A model generated the notes under the pieces. That model ran no database searches, was not told the DNA's origin, and saw nothing but the letters and a program-made list of their open reading frames with translations. The position numbers and the translations under genes were made by a program. From Acidobacteriaceae bacterium (GTDB lineage: Bacteria; Acidobacteriota; Terriglobia; Terriglobales; Acidobacteriaceae), in contig PLCS01000008.1 in NCBI GenBank assembly GCA_003134855.1, positions 124,001 to 188,000 on the forward strand: a stretch of 64,000 nucleotides of DNA, given 5' to 3'. Positions 17,372-26,505 of the stretch are shown piece by piece. The first letter of the stretch is position 1. Each line of letters starts with the position of its first letter.

Positions 17372-19816
17372 ATGAAGTACGGAAGTTTCGACGATAAAAA
17401 CCGCGAATACGTGATCGCACAACCAGATACACCCCTGCCGTGGATCAATTACCTGGGCTGTCAGGCGTATTTTGGCATCATCTCCAACACCGCCGGAGGC
17501 TACTCGTTCTATCGCGATGCCCGCCTGCGCCGCCTCACCCGCTATCGCTATAACAACGTGCCCTTCGACTTCGGCGGGCGCTACGTCTACCTGCGCGACG
17601 ATGAATCCAGGGAGTTCTGGTCGCCCTCCTGGCAGCCAACGCGCCACGACCTCAAGGATTACTCCTGCCGCCACGGCATGGGCTACACCACCATCGGCTC
17701 GGAGTACGCCGGCATCGAGGCCCACACCCGCTACTTCGTGCCCCTGGACGAGAACCTGGAGATATGGCAGCTCTCCGTCACCAACAAGCGCGCCGTCAAA
17801 GCCTCCATCTCCGCCTTCTCCTCGATCGAGTTCTGCCTGTGGGACGCTCAGGACGACGCCACCAACTTCCAGCGCAACTTCAACACCGGACAGGTGGAAG
17901 TCGAGGACGGCGTGATCTATCACAAGACCGAGTACCGCGAGCGGCGCAATCACTTTGCCTATTTCGCCTGCTCCGAGCCACTGGCCGGCTTCGATACCCA
18001 GCGCGAGGCCTTCCTGGGCCGCTATCGGGGATGGGATTCGCCGGCCGCCATTGAAGCCGGCCAGCTCACCAACTCCATCGCGCACGGCTGGTCGCCCATC
18101 GGCGCGCACCAGGTCAAGCTCGACCTCGAACCCGGCGAGACGAAGCAGATCGTCTTCCTGCTCGGCTACCATGAGAATCCGGTTGCAGAGAAGTTCGACC
18201 CGCCCGGCACGCAGACCATCAACAAGAAGACGGTCAAGCCGACGATCGCCAAGTATCTCGATCCCGCCAACGCCGACGCGGCCTTCGAGCAGTTGCGCCA
18301 GTACTGGGAGAGCCTGCTCGGCGTCTTCCAGGTCGCGACGCCCGACATCCACACCAATCGCATGGTCAACATCTGGAATGCCTATCAGTGCATGGCGACC
18401 TTCAATATGTCGCGCTCGGCGTCGTTCTATGAATCCGGCATCGGGCGAGGACTCGGCTTCCGCGATTCCAATCAAGATTTGCTGGGCTTTGTGCACATGG
18501 CCCCGGCGCGCGCCCGCGAGCGCATCCTCGACCTGGCCGCCACGCAACTGCCTACCGGCGGCGCTTATCACCAGTACCAGCCGCTCACCAAGCGCGGCAA
18601 CAACGACATCGGCGGCGGCTTCAACGACGATCCGCACTGGCTCATCATCGGCGTTTCGGCCTACCTGAAGGAGACCGGCGACTGGAGCATTTTGGACGAA
18701 CCCGTCCAGTACGACAACGTGCCCGGCAGTGAGCAGCCGCTCTACGAGCACTTGCAGCGCAGCTTCAATTACACGCTGTCGCGCCTTGGCCCGCATGGCC
18801 TGCCGCTGATCGGGCGCGCCGACTGGAACGACTGCCTCAACCTGAATTGCTTCTCCGAAACTCCCGGCCAGAGCTTCCAGACCACCACCAACAAGGACGG
18901 CAAGGTAGCCGAATCGGTCTTTATCGCCGGCCTCTTTGTCCATGCCGGCCGCGAACTGGCCGCAATCGCCTCCCGCCGCGCTCTGGCCGCCGAAGCCGCA
19001 TCCTATCTCGCTGAAGCGGACAAGATGGTCTCGGTGATTCTGGAGCATGGCTGGGACGGCGAGTGGTTCCTGAGAGCCTACAACGACTTCGGCGGTAAGA
19101 TCGGGTCGAAGGAGTGCGCGGAAGGCAAGATCTTCATCGAGTCCAACGGCTATTGCACGCTGGCCGGCATCGGTCTGGAAGACGGCAAGGCCGCCACCGC
19201 ACTGGCCGCGGTTGGCGAGCATCTGGCGACAAAACACGGCATCGTGGTGCAGCAGCCTGCTTACACCCACTATTACATCGAGATGGGCGAAATTTCCTCT
19301 TATCCGCCGGGATACAAGGAGAACGCGGGCATCTTCTGCCACGTCAATCCTTGGATCATGATTGGCGAAACGCGGCTGGGCCATGGCGATCTGGCGCACG
19401 ACTACTACAGCCGCATCAACCCCTCGGCGCGCGAGGCGATCAGCGACCTGCATCGCTGCGAACCCTATGTCTACGCGCAGATGATCGCGGGCAAGGACGC
19501 GCCCACCTTCGGCGAGGCCAAAAACTCCTGGCTCACCGGCACGGCGGCGTGGAACTACTATGCCATCGTGCAATGGATCCTGGGCGTCCGCACCACGCTC
19601 GACGGGCTCGAGATCGCTCCCGTGATTCCCAAAAACTGGCCCGGATTCACCGCGACGCGCATCTTCCGTGGAGTGACTTACAAAATCTCCATCGAGCGCC
19701 AGGGCGAGGGCAATGCAATCTCTCTCACCGTGGACGGCGCGCCGATCGAGGGTAATGTTGTAACTCCTCCCACGGACGGGCGGAAGGAAGTTACGATCAA
19801 AGGAATTCTGACATAG
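17372..19816 (+). CDS. GH94 cellobiose phosphorylase
   Basis: 814 residues from the ATG at 17372 (GAAGGAG is correctly spaced before it). The N-terminal MKYGSFDDKNREYVI, INYLGCQAYFGIISNTAGGY and RLTRYRYNN are the family hallmark. RADWNDCLNLNCFS near residue 484 contains the catalytic Asp of GH94, and the substrate-pocket HQYQPLTKRGNNDIGGGFNDD block is intact. The enzyme reversibly converts cellobiose and phosphate to glucose 1-phosphate and glucose in the cytoplasm, saving ATP. The epimerase and GH130 genes follow on the same strand. A REPIN-like repeat (19845-19894) fills the gap after it. Confidence 0.95.
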   Translation: MKYGSFDDKNREYVIAQPDTPLPWINYLGCQAYFGIISNTAGGYSFYRDARLRRLTRYRYNNVPFDFGGRYVYLRDDESREFWSPSWQPTRHDLKDYSCRHGMGYTTIGSEYAGIEAHTRYFVPLDENLEIWQLSVTNKRAVKASISAFSSIEFCLWDAQDDATNFQRNFNTGQVEVEDGVIYHKTEYRERRNHFAYFACSEPLAGFDTQREAFLGRYRGWDSPAAIEAGQLTNSIAHGWSPIGAHQVKLDLEPGETKQIVFLLGYHENPVAEKFDPPGTQTINKKTVKPTIAKYLDPANADAAFEQLRQYWESLLGVFQVATPDIHTNRMVNIWNAYQCMATFNMSRSASFYESGIGRGLGFRDSNQDLLGFVHMAPARARERILDLAATQLPTGGAYHQYQPLTKRGNNDIGGGFNDDPHWLIIGVSAYLKETGDWSILDEPVQYDNVPGSEQPLYEHLQRSFNYTLSRLGPHGLPLIGRADWNDCLNLNCFSETPGQSFQTTTNKDGKVAESVFIAGLFVHAGRELAAIASRRALAAEAASYLAEADKMVSVILEHGWDGEWFLRAYNDFGGKIGSKECAEGKIFIESNGYCTLAGIGLEDGKAATALAAVGEHLATKHGIVVQQPAYTHYYIEMGEISSYPPGYKENAGIFCHVNPWIMIGETRLGHGDLAHDYYSRINPSAREAISDLHRCEPYVYAQMIAGKDAPTFGEAKNSWLTGTAAWNYYAIVQWILGVRTTLDGLEIAPVIPKNWPGFTATRIFRGVTYKISIERQGEGNAISLTVDGAPIEGNVVTPPTDGRKEVTIKGILT

Positions 19817-19844
19817 AGAATCTTCATTGATCGTGTAATATCTG

Positions 19845-19894
19845 GGTGCTCCACCCTCGCCGCGTTGTTGTTTTTGCGGCTAGGGTGGGATACC
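19845..19894 (-). repeat. Dispersed REPIN-like hairpin
   Basis: CCACCCTCGCCGC (19851-19863) pairs with GCGGCTAGGGTGG (19876-19888) around a T-rich loop, with edges GGTGCTCC and GGGATACC. On the minus strand it reads GGTATCCCACCC...GGGTGGAGCACC. It lies between the GH94 and epimerase genes. Confidence 0.8.
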
Positions 19895-19931
19895 ACGAAC
19901 TCAACCGGCTTCTTTCATCAGGAGCATCCCA

Positions 19932-21311
19932 GTGCTAGAGTTACGGCAAAAGGTGGAAGCGGAGTTACGTTCCAACATACTTCCCTTCTGGCTCCAGCAC
20001 GCCATCGACGAAGAGTATGGCGGCTTTCGCGGCCAGATCGCGAATGATCTGACCATCGATCCGCGCGCTGCCAAGGGACTGATTCTGAACGCGCGCATTC
20101 TGTGGACCTTCTCGAAGGCTTATAGCACTTATCGCGATCCGGTATATCTTGAAACAGCGCGCCGCGCCTATGAATATCTCGTCCGTTTCTTCCGGGATGC
20201 TGAGTTTGGCGGCTTCTACTGGATGGTCGATTATGAGGGCCATCCTCTCGACACGAAGAAGCGCATTTACGGGCAGGCGTTTACTGTCTATGCGCTGGCA
20301 GAGTATTACCACGCAACCGGCGACGCCGAGATACTGGCGCGCGCCTTGCGCCTGGTCGAGAAGATCGAAGCCGCGGGCCACGATGCCGCGCACGGCGGTT
20401 ACTTCGAGACTTACGAGAGAGACTGGTCGCTGGCTCAAGACCAGCGCCTGAGCGATGTGGACCTGGACGAGAAGAAGTCCATGAACACACACCTCCATCT
20501 GCTGGAGGCCTACGCCACGCTGCTGCGCTTCCACGAGAACGCAACCCTCCGTCTCAGGCTGCGGGAACTTATCGAAGTCTTTCTTGGTCATATCATCAAT
20601 CCAGTAACTCATCACTTCATTCTTTTCTTTGATGACGAGTGGCGGCCGCGCTCGGAGAAGATTTCGTTCGGCCATGACATCGAGGGAAGCTGGCTGCTCT
20701 GTGAGGCCGCCGAGGTTCTGGGCGACTTTATTCTTTGGAAGCGTGTTACTTCGACTTCGATCAAAATGGCGCAAGCCGTCTACGAGCAAGGCCTCGACAT
20801 AGACGGCGGCCTGCTCTACGAGGCCGACCCCACAGGGATCATCGACACCGACAAGCATTGGTGGCCGCAGGCCGAGGCCGTTGTGGGCTTTCTGAACGCC
20901 TATGAGTTATCCGTCCAGAAGCACTTTCTAACTGCCGTGGAACGAAGCTGGAATTTTATCGATAAGTACATTGTCGATCACCAGAACGGAGAGTGGTTCT
21001 GGCGGGTTTCCAAGTCGGGAGTACCCAGCCAAGAGCAATACAAGGTGGACCCATGGAAGTGCCCCTATCACAACAGCCGCGCCAGCTTTGAGGTGATGGA
21101 GCGGCTGGACGTGCTGAAAGCGGCAGGCAAACTTTACGGAAATGGACAAGATATGGCGCTTCCATCAGAGCCGCTTATTCCGAACAAGAAGACCATCGCA
21201 GCCATTAAAGAAGCTCATTCGGAAAAGCTGGAATCTGTCTCACTTGACGATCTGCAAGTGATACTAGATGCGGAAAATAGCATAAACTGCGGCTACGAGG
21301 AAAGCAAATGA
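19932..21311 (+). CDS. Cellobiose 2-epimerase (AGE superfamily)
   Basis: 459 residues, starting at a GTG (19932) eight bases after AGGAG. The (alpha/alpha)6-barrel AGE-family blocks are present: [11 protein letters not shown] near the start, [16 protein letters not shown], the His-rich [35 protein letters not shown] and [10 protein letters not shown], which supply the catalytic His pair. The enzyme epimerises the reducing-end glucose or mannose of beta-1,4 disaccharides (cellobiose to glucosylmannose, mannobiose to mannosylglucose). Its stop overlaps the start of the GH130 gene (ATGA), so the two are translationally coupled, matching the mannobiose route through mannosylglucose. Confidence 0.93.
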   Translation: MLELRQKVEAELRSNILPFWLQHAIDEEYGGFRGQIANDLTIDPRAAKGLILNARILWTFSKAYSTYRDPVYLETARRAYEYLVRFFRDAEFGGFYWMVDYEGHPLDTKKRIYGQAFTVYALAEYYHATGDAEILARALRLVEKIEAAGHDAAHGGYFETYERDWSLAQDQRLSDVDLDEKKSMNTHLHLLEAYATLLRFHENATLRLRLRELIEVFLGHIINPVTHHFILFFDDEWRPRSEKISFGHDIEGSWLLCEAAEVLGDFILWKRVTSTSIKMAQAVYEQGLDIDGGLLYEADPTGIIDTDKHWWPQAEAVVGFLNAYELSVQKHFLTAVERSWNFIDKYIVDHQNGEWFWRVSKSGVPSQEQYKVDPWKCPYHNSRASFEVMERLDVLKAAGKLYGNGQDMALPSEPLIPNKKTIAAIKEAHSEKLESVSLDDLQVILDAENSINCGYEESK

Positions 21312-22528
21312 ATCAGGCATCTTTCAAGAAGAGCGTTCAAAACCTATTCAAGCAGCAGGAGAAGCTGCTCACCCTCCGTAACTCAAAGTTATCCGGCGGC
21401 AACGGCATTTATGACCGCTACGAGTTTCCGGTGCTGACCGCCGCGCACGCGCCTATCGCCTGGCGCTACGACCTCAACCAGAAGACCAATCCCTTCCTGA
21501 TGGAGCGCATGGCAATCAATGCGGCCTTTAATGCCGGCGCGATTCTGCACAAGGGCAAGTTCCTGGTGGTGGCGCGTGTCGAAGGCGCGGACCGCAAATC
21601 CTTCTTCGCCGTCGCCGAGAGTCCGAATGGCACGGATAACTTCCGCTTCTGGGATTACCCGGTACTTATGCCCGAGACCGCCGATCCGGACGTAAATGTT
21701 TACGACATGCGGCTGGTGAAGCACGAAGACGGCTGGATCTACGGCCTCTTCTGCACCGAGCGGAAAGACCCCGCAACGCCGCAGTGGGAGACCTCCTCGG
21801 CGGTCGCGCAGTGCGGCGTCAGTCGCACCCGCGACCTGAAGACCTGGGAGCGGCTGGCTGATCTCCAATCCAAATCGCCGCAGCAGCGCAACGTGGTGCT
21901 GCACCCCGAATTTGTCGATGGCAAGTATGCCTTCTACACTCGTCCGCAGGACGACTTCATCCAGGCCGGCAAGGGCGGCGGCATCGGCTGGGGGTTGTCG
22001 CCGAGCATCGAGCAGGCCGTGATCGACGAGGAGATCATCCTCGACAACCGCGAGTACCATACCATTCAAGAGGTGAAAAACGGACTCGGTCCCGCGCCCA
22101 TCAAGACGCCGCTGGGCTGGCTGCACCTGGCTCATGGCGTCCGTAACACCGCCGCAGGCCTGCGCTACGTGCTTTATATGTTTCTCTGCGAGCTGGAGCG
22201 GCCGTGGGTGGTCACGCACAAGCCGGCCGGTTACTTCATTGCTCCCGAAGGCGGGGAGCGCGTCGGCGATGTCTCCAATGTGGTCTTCAGCAATGGCTGG
22301 ATCGAGCGCAAGAATGGCGATGTGCTGATCTACTACGCCTCATCGGACACGCGGCTGCACGTAGCCACGAGCACGATTCCCAAGCTGCTGGACTATGTGC
22401 TGCATACTCTGGCTGACCCGCTGCACAGCCGCGCCTGCGTCGAGCAGCGCTGCGCTCTGATCGGGAAGAATCTGGACGTGCTGAAGGCACTGAAACTGCC
22501 GGGCAAAAAGCGTGCTGCCCGCACTTGA
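21308..22528 (+). CDS. GH130 4-O-beta-D-mannosyl-D-glucose phosphorylase
   Basis: 406 residues of the five-bladed GH130 propeller family. It carries [20 protein letters not shown], the [14 protein letters not shown] block and [18 protein letters not shown], the last containing the candidate catalytic Asp. The length and N-terminal helical stretch before the propeller fit subfamily 1, whose members phosphorolyse mannosylglucose to mannose 1-phosphate and glucose. Overlap of four bases with the 2-epimerase gene gives the known mannobiose pathway: mannobiose is epimerised, then phosphorolysed. Together with GH94 the locus can process both gluco- and manno-configured disaccharides, as from glucomannan. 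Confidence 0.9.
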   Translation: MNQASFKKSVQNLFKQQEKLLTLRNSKLSGGNGIYDRYEFPVLTAAHAPIAWRYDLNQKTNPFLMERMAINAAFNAGAILHKGKFLVVARVEGADRKSFFAVAESPNGTDNFRFWDYPVLMPETADPDVNVYDMRLVKHEDGWIYGLFCTERKDPATPQWETSSAVAQCGVSRTRDLKTWERLADLQSKSPQQRNVVLHPEFVDGKYAFYTRPQDDFIQAGKGGGIGWGLSPSIEQAVIDEEIILDNREYHTIQEVKNGLGPAPIKTPLGWLHLAHGVRNTAAGLRYVLYMFLCELERPWVVTHKPAGYFIAPEGGERVGDVSNVVFSNGWIERKNGDVLIYYASSDTRLHVATSTIPKLLDYVLHTLADPLHSRACVEQRCALIGKNLDVLKALKLPGKKRAART

Positions 22529-22535
22529 GGAAGAG

Positions 22536-22553
22536 TGCTATACTTGTATAGCA
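22536..22553. promoter_or_regulatory. Palindromic operator of the RelBE-like toxin-antitoxin operon
   Basis: TGCTATAC and GTATAGCA flank a central TT, 20 bases before the antitoxin start. Ribbon-helix-helix antitoxins bind such palindromes with their toxin to autorepress. TATACT within it also resembles a -10 box. Confidence 0.65.
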
Positions 22554-22572
22554 TTACCGCAGGAGACCCGAT

Positions 22573-22797
22573 ATGCTCGCAATTCGCTTGCCCGAAGAGA
22601 TTGAAAAACGCCTGGATGCCTTGGCACAGGAAACCGGCCGGACCAAGAGCTTTTACGTGCGCGAGGCGATTCTCGAGCATCTGGACGACCTTGAAGACAT
22701 TTATCTGGCCGAGCAGCGGTTGGCCGACATCCATGCAGGCCGCGTGAAGACGATTCCTCTGGAAGAAGTGATGAAGCGTTATGAAATGGTCGATTAA
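22573..22797 (+). CDS. RelB/CopG-like ribbon-helix-helix antitoxin
   Basis: 74 residues. The first 45 form a ribbon-helix-helix DNA-binding fold (LAIRLPEEIEKRLDALAQET, then GRTKSFYVREAILEHL). The acidic C-terminal tail (LEDIYLAEQRL and onward) would wrap the toxin. It overlaps the next gene by 17 bases. The TGCTATAC palindrome just upstream is the expected autoregulatory operator. AGGAG precedes the start. Confidence 0.85.
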   Translation: MLAIRLPEEIEKRLDALAQETGRTKSFYVREAILEHLDDLEDIYLAEQRLADIHAGRVKTIPLEEVMKRYEMVD

Positions 22798-23050
22798 TCT
22801 GGACCCTCGGGCCGCGCGCGAATTGGAGCGCCTTGATCCACAGATTGTGCGCCGAATCAACCGCTTCATCTTCCAGCGCATCGCTTTCCTTGAGGACCCG
22901 CGCAGCATCGGCGAAGCGCTCAAGGGCAAGGAGTTCGGCGAGCTCTGGAAGTACCGAGTCGGCGACTACCGAATCATCGCCAAAATCGAAGACAAGCTGG
23001 TCCGCATTCTGGTCGTGCGCATCGGCAATCGGCGCGAAGTCTATCGCTAA
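22781..23050 (+). CDS. RelE/ParE-superfamily toxin
   Basis: 89 residues. It shows the RelE fold pattern: N-terminal LDPRAARELERLDPQIVRRI helices, then the beta-sheet motifs ELWKYRVGDYRIIAKI and VRILVVRIGNRREVY. The Arg-rich YRVGDYR and the C-terminal R-x-x-VY are typical of ribosome-dependent mRNA interferases; a ParE-like gyrase target cannot be excluded. It is translationally coupled to the antitoxin gene. Confidence 0.85.
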   Translation: MKWSINLDPRAARELERLDPQIVRRINRFIFQRIAFLEDPRSIGEALKGKEFGELWKYRVGDYRIIAKIEDKLVRILVVRIGNRREVYR

Positions 23051-23072
23051 CGCAATAATTCTGGATCAAGGC

Positions 23073-23509
23073 TTACGGATTCTCCCGTACCTTCATCACC
23101 AGGCACGTGAGCGTCTGCTCGCCCCGGAGCAGCATCTGATGGGGCAAGCCCGCCGGAACGTGCGCCACATCGCCCGCCCTCAGCTCCTGCCTTCTGCCGC
23201 CCTCTACCGATGAGCCGCGAATCTCTCCCGGCCCAATGCTGGCCCCCCAGCCACCGCGCCGCCTGTCACCAGCGTTGCATGGCCGTCGAGCACGTAGAAG
23301 ACGTCGGCGAAGTTCTCATGCGCCTCGGCCGCGCCGTCGCGGCTGCGAAAGAGCAGCATCGCGCAATGCCCCGGATACTCCCGCAGTGTCTCGCTGGCCG
23401 CGCCGTCTCCCTGCCGGGCCAGCTCGCGCAGCGTCGTCGCTCGCTCCAAAAGCACGGCAGGAGACCAGTGATCGGAATGCCCTGCTATTTCCTTCGGCAA
23501 TGAGTCCAT
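23073..23509 (-). pseudogene. Cupin-domain protein, frameshifted at a C6 run
   Basis: The first frame (from 23509) encodes MDSLPKEIAGHSDHWSPAVL and then the cupin core HENFADVFYVLDGHATLVTGG; it leaves frame at a run of six C (23243-23248, plus strand). The downstream frame continues the same fold as SIGPGEIRGSSVEGG, RAGDVAHVPAGLPHQML and VMKVRENP, and ends at 23073-23075. One extra base in the C run would give a single continuous gene of about 146 residues. This may be a true pseudogene, phase variation at the homopolymer or a sequencing error. The metal-binding cupin role is unknown. Confidence 0.75.
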
Positions 23510-23611
23510 AACTCTCCCAGTTTAATCTCGCTGCCTTGAATCGGTATGAAATTCGGTCTGCCGCCTCACGGCTGTTCACGATTCTCTGACCCATTGCCGT
23601 ACCATGAATCC

Positions 23612-24094
23612 ATGCAGGCCCCGGCAAATCCTGAGTTCCTGCGCCGCGCCATTGCGCTGGCTACTGAGAACGTAGAAACCGGCTCGGGCGGGCCGTTTGG
23701 CGCGGTGATTGTGCGCGACGGCCGCATCATTGCCGAGAGCGTGAACACCGTCACCGTGGCCAACGACCCTACGGCCCACGCCGAAGTGAACGCCATCCGC
23801 GCGGCCGCCAAGGCTCTGGGCGTGTTCACGCTGGCCGGCTGCCGGCTTTACTCCAGTTGTCAGCCCTGCCCCATGTGCCTGTCCGCTGCTTACTGGGCGC
23901 GGATGGAAGCCGTCTTCTATGGCGCCAGCGCTGAAGACGCCGCCCGCGCCGGCTTTGACGACGCGTTCCTCTACGATGAGCTGCGTAAAAACCCCGCCGA
24001 GCGCAAGCTCCTCCCTGCCACGCAACTGCTCGGCGAGGAAGCCTGGGCCAGCTTCGCCGCCTGGATCGCTTCGGCCCATAAGATCGCGTACTGA
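23612..24094 (+). CDS. Nucleoside/guanine deaminase (cytidine deaminase superfamily)
   Basis: 161 residues from the ATG at 23612; the upstream extension lacks family similarity. The zinc site is complete: His56-Ala-Glu58 (THAEVNAI) and Cys86/Cys89 in PCPMC. The length, GGPFGAVIVRDG and the C-terminal helix fit the guanine-deaminase/tRNA-adenosine-deaminase-like branch. It probably deaminates a free purine base (guanine to xanthine) in purine salvage; tRNA adenosine deamination is less likely. It stands alone between the cupin relic and the YCF48-like gene. Confidence 0.85.
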   Translation: MQAPANPEFLRRAIALATENVETGSGGPFGAVIVRDGRIIAESVNTVTVANDPTAHAEVNAIRAAAKALGVFTLAGCRLYSSCQPCPMCLSAAYWARMEAVFYGASAEDAARAGFDDAFLYDELRKNPAERKLLPATQLLGEEAWASFAAWIASAHKIAY

Positions 24095-24139
24095 AGCGCA
24101 TCTGGCGCTGCCGCCAAGCGCGCGACTATACTGCAAGCC

Positions 24140-25417
24140 ATGCAAGTTCTTCGGCTAACTCTGCTCCTGGCCGCCTCGGCTTTCGCCGCCGCCCAATCCC
24201 CGCCTCAACTCTGGCAGACGCAGGAGTCGGGCACCACCGCCGGCCTGCGCGGGATCGATTCGGTCGATAGCACGGTAGTCTGGGCCAGCGGGACGGGCGG
24301 AACGGTGCTCAAGACCATCGACGGCGGCGCGCACTGGACGGCCTGTGCCGTTCCCGACGCAGCCACCGACGGCGCAACCCTCGACTTTCGCGGCGTGCAG
24401 GCCTGGGATGCGACGACGGCAATTGTCATGGCCTCCGGGCCTGGCGAAAAGAGCCGACTGTATAAGACGACCGATGGATGCAAGACGTGGGCGCTGCTGC
24501 TGAAGAACACAGACCCAGAAGGGTTCTACGACGCCTTAAAGTTCTGGGATCGGAGACATGGTCTTCTTCTTGGAGACCCTGTGAGATCAATGCCATTCGC
24601 GCGTGACAATCCGGCGTTTATGGACTCCTACAAAAAGCTCTGGGTGGAGAAGCTCAAGAGCGCGCGGTTTCTCACCCTTGAAACCCGGGACGGCGGATTC
24701 CGTTGGGAACACTGGCCTATTCGAAACGCGGATCTGATCGATCCTGGCAAGGCAGGCAGCTCAGCATTTGCAGCTAGTAACTCATCGATTGTCATTCCGC
24801 CCCAAGTGGATCCGTCCACGACTCGTGAAGATCCTGACACTTCGACAAGTGGATGGATTGGAATCGGCGGCAAGGGGGGCGCAAGAGTCCTTGAAGGGTT
24901 CAACGTCCTGCCTGATGTCGGTGAGCCTGGGGCTGAAGCGTATGGTTTCGCATGGGCATGGACAACACCTGTGCCCTTGGCCGGTGGGAACGAGAACTCA
25001 GGAGTTTTTTCTCTCGCTTACCGGAACTCACACCTGCCGATGACCGAAGTTCTTTACAGAGGCGGAGGAGGTGCCTATCTCACTAACTGGCAATTGACCG
25101 CAGTTGGCGGCGATTACACTAAACCGGATGAGAGAACAGGCACCGCCGCTTGGTCCGACGATAGCGGGCGACACTGGACCGCCTCCGCCACCCCACCCCA
25201 CGGCTTCCGCTCCGCCGTGCAATGGTCCGAGGCTCTGAAAGCCTGGATCACGGTCGGCACCAACGGCTCCGACCTCAGCCGCGACGACGGCAAAACCTGG
25301 CAGCCGCTCGACGACGGCAATTGGAATGCTCTCTCGCTACCCTTCGTCGTCGGCCCCAACGGCCGCATCGCCCGGATCAACCCGGCGGCGCTGCCGTCCG
25401 GCAAGACCGCTCCTTAA
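24140..25417 (+). CDS. Secreted YCF48/BNR-repeat beta-propeller protein
   Basis: 425 residues. A short signal peptide (LLLAASAFAAAQ) leads into repeated blade motifs such as VLKTIDGGAHWTA, LYKTTDGCKTWALL, WSDDSGRHWTA and LSRDDGKTWQPL, the Asp-box/BNR pattern of YCF48- and sialidase-like propellers. YCF48 is a photosystem II assembly factor, but bacterial relatives like this one have no assigned role. Bases about 24530-25150 are noticeably less GC-rich than both ends of the gene, suggesting a recombinant centre. Confidence 0.75.
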   Translation: MQVLRLTLLLAASAFAAAQSPPQLWQTQESGTTAGLRGIDSVDSTVVWASGTGGTVLKTIDGGAHWTACAVPDAATDGATLDFRGVQAWDATTAIVMASGPGEKSRLYKTTDGCKTWALLLKNTDPEGFYDALKFWDRRHGLLLGDPVRSMPFARDNPAFMDSYKKLWVEKLKSARFLTLETRDGGFRWEHWPIRNADLIDPGKAGSSAFAASNSSIVIPPQVDPSTTREDPDTSTSGWIGIGGKGGARVLEGFNVLPDVGEPGAEAYGFAWAWTTPVPLAGGNENSGVFSLAYRNSHLPMTEVLYRGGGGAYLTNWQLTAVGGDYTKPDERTGTAAWSDDSGRHWTASATPPHGFRSAVQWSEALKAWITVGTNGSDLSRDDGKTWQPLDDGNWNALSLPFVVGPNGRIARINPAALPSGKTAP

Positions 25418-25449
25418 GTTACTGATCCGTTTCTTTTGATCTGCAACAT

Positions 25450-25495
25450 GGTATCCCACCCATTTCCGCAAAAAACGCGGAAATAGATGGGGCAC
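25450..25495 (+). repeat. Dispersed REPIN-like hairpin
   Basis: GGTATCCCACCC with inner arm ATTTCCGC, a short A-rich loop, then GCGGAAATAGATGGGGCAC. Same family edges as 36675 and 48732, with a different but self-complementary inner stem. Confidence 0.8.
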
Positions 25496-25538
25496 GGCAT
25501 TGTTTTTTTTATGGGCCAGATCAATCATTCGCTCATGC

Positions 25539-25988
25539 TCAGTCTTTCAATTCGCGTGCCCGCGCCAGCAACGCCTCCATCGTCGGCGGAGGATCGCCCG
25601 CTTCCAGCATCTCGCGGAAGAGGCGGTATGGGTCGGTCTTTGCGCCGGCCTTGCGCAGCGTCCGTACATCGTTCATCCAGGCGTAGATGATGACCTTTTC
25701 TTTGCTGGAAAAGCGAAAGAAGAGCCGGAAGCGCTGATGAAATTTGGCCCGGAACCATTGGCGGTTATTCACACCCAAAGTGTTGCCTTGCCGGAACTCC
25801 GCAGCGTTGGGGTCTCTGGGAATCATTTCCAAAATGATTCGACGAATGGTAATCAACAGCTTCGCGGAAGGATGTTCCATGTACTTGGTTGGATCCTTCG
25901 CGGCTAGAGCTTCCACCTGTTCCGCAAGCCGCTCCAGTTGACGGGTGAATTTGGGGAGAGCATAAAGCGTCCAGCCATTGACGATCAT
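25539..25988 (-). CDS. yhaV: YhaV-family toxin
   Basis: 149 residues, collinear with E. coli YhaV: the N-terminal VNGWTLYALPKF, the FRQGNTLG block, FRLFFRFSSKEKVIIYAWMN, and LRKAGAKTDPYRLFREML near the end. YhaV is a ribosome-dependent RNase of the RelE superfamily that blocks growth when freed from its antitoxin. The start codon follows the antitoxin stop without a gap (TAG then ATG), so translation is coupled. It appears full length and intact. Confidence 0.92.
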   Translation of the reverse strand: MIVNGWTLYALPKFTRQLERLAEQVEALAAKDPTKYMEHPSAKLLITIRRIILEMIPRDPNAAEFRQGNTLGVNNRQWFRAKFHQRFRLFFRFSSKEKVIIYAWMNDVRTLRKAGAKTDPYRLFREMLEAGDPPPTMEALLARARELKD

Positions 25989-26381
25989 CTAAATGAGCAC
26001 CTCATCGCCGAGGTCTTCGTCTGGGTCTACCGACATCCCCTGTGTCAATCGCTCGATTCGTTCCATCAGGTCAGCGCTCAGCGGCTTGATCTGCTCAGGA
26101 TGGTCTTCCATGTCCTTCGCCAGGAACGCAAGAAAGGCCTCCAACACCGGGTCGTTCTCTTCGCTCTCTTCGCGGCTCGGAGCTATCGCCGAGACCAGCA
26201 TCTGTCCGGGCGCGATGACGTGCGCCTTTACCTCGCCATTGAACTCCGGATGACTGCGGAACAGTGCGCTTTCAAAACGGAAGCCTGAGGAGTTGCCCGT
26301 CCGGGTCTGCTTACCCCGGTACACCTGCCCGGCATTTTTGACGCGATCGCCAGAGCGAACACTGCCATTCAGAGTTGCCAT
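25989..26381 (-). CDS. prlF: PrlF-like antitoxin with divergent N-terminus
   Basis: 130 residues. The C-terminal half aligns with PrlF/SohA: DPVLEAFLAFLAKDMEDHP, then a helical stretch, then GMSVDPDEDLGDEV, matching the toxin-contact region. The N-terminal half (SVRSGDRVKNAGQVYRGKQT, FRFESALFRSHPEF) does not look like the usual SpoVT/AbrB DNA-binding domain of PrlF, so DNA binding may use a variant fold. It precedes the YhaV toxin directly. Assignment rests on the C-terminus and gene order. Confidence 0.85.
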   Translation of the reverse strand: MATLNGSVRSGDRVKNAGQVYRGKQTRTGNSSGFRFESALFRSHPEFNGEVKAHVIAPGQMLVSAIAPSREESEENDPVLEAFLAFLAKDMEDHPEQIKPLSADLMERIERLTQGMSVDPDEDLGDEVLI

Positions 26382-26456
26382 GATTGTGCCTCGAAATTAT
26401 GTTACCACAATTGTATGCACGTTGCCTCATTCAACGCTTCCGCCAGGAATAAACAC

Positions 26457-26505
26457 GCGTGGACCGGGAGGTCCACGCTACAGCCGGCCGGGAGGCCGGC
26501 GCTAT
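26457..26505. repeat. Tandem two-hairpin intergenic repeat, copy 2
   Basis: GCGTGGACC (26457-26465) / GGTCCACGC (26470-26478) with a GGGA loop, then GCCGGCC (26483-26489) / GGCCGGC (26494-26500) with a GGGA loop. Compared with copy 1 the first stem has a G-C to A-T change compensated on both arms. Confidence 0.8.

Noticed and set aside
17165-19573. 802-codon minus-strand frame opposite the GH94 gene
   Set aside because: Antisense to an intact cellobiose phosphorylase; no family motif.
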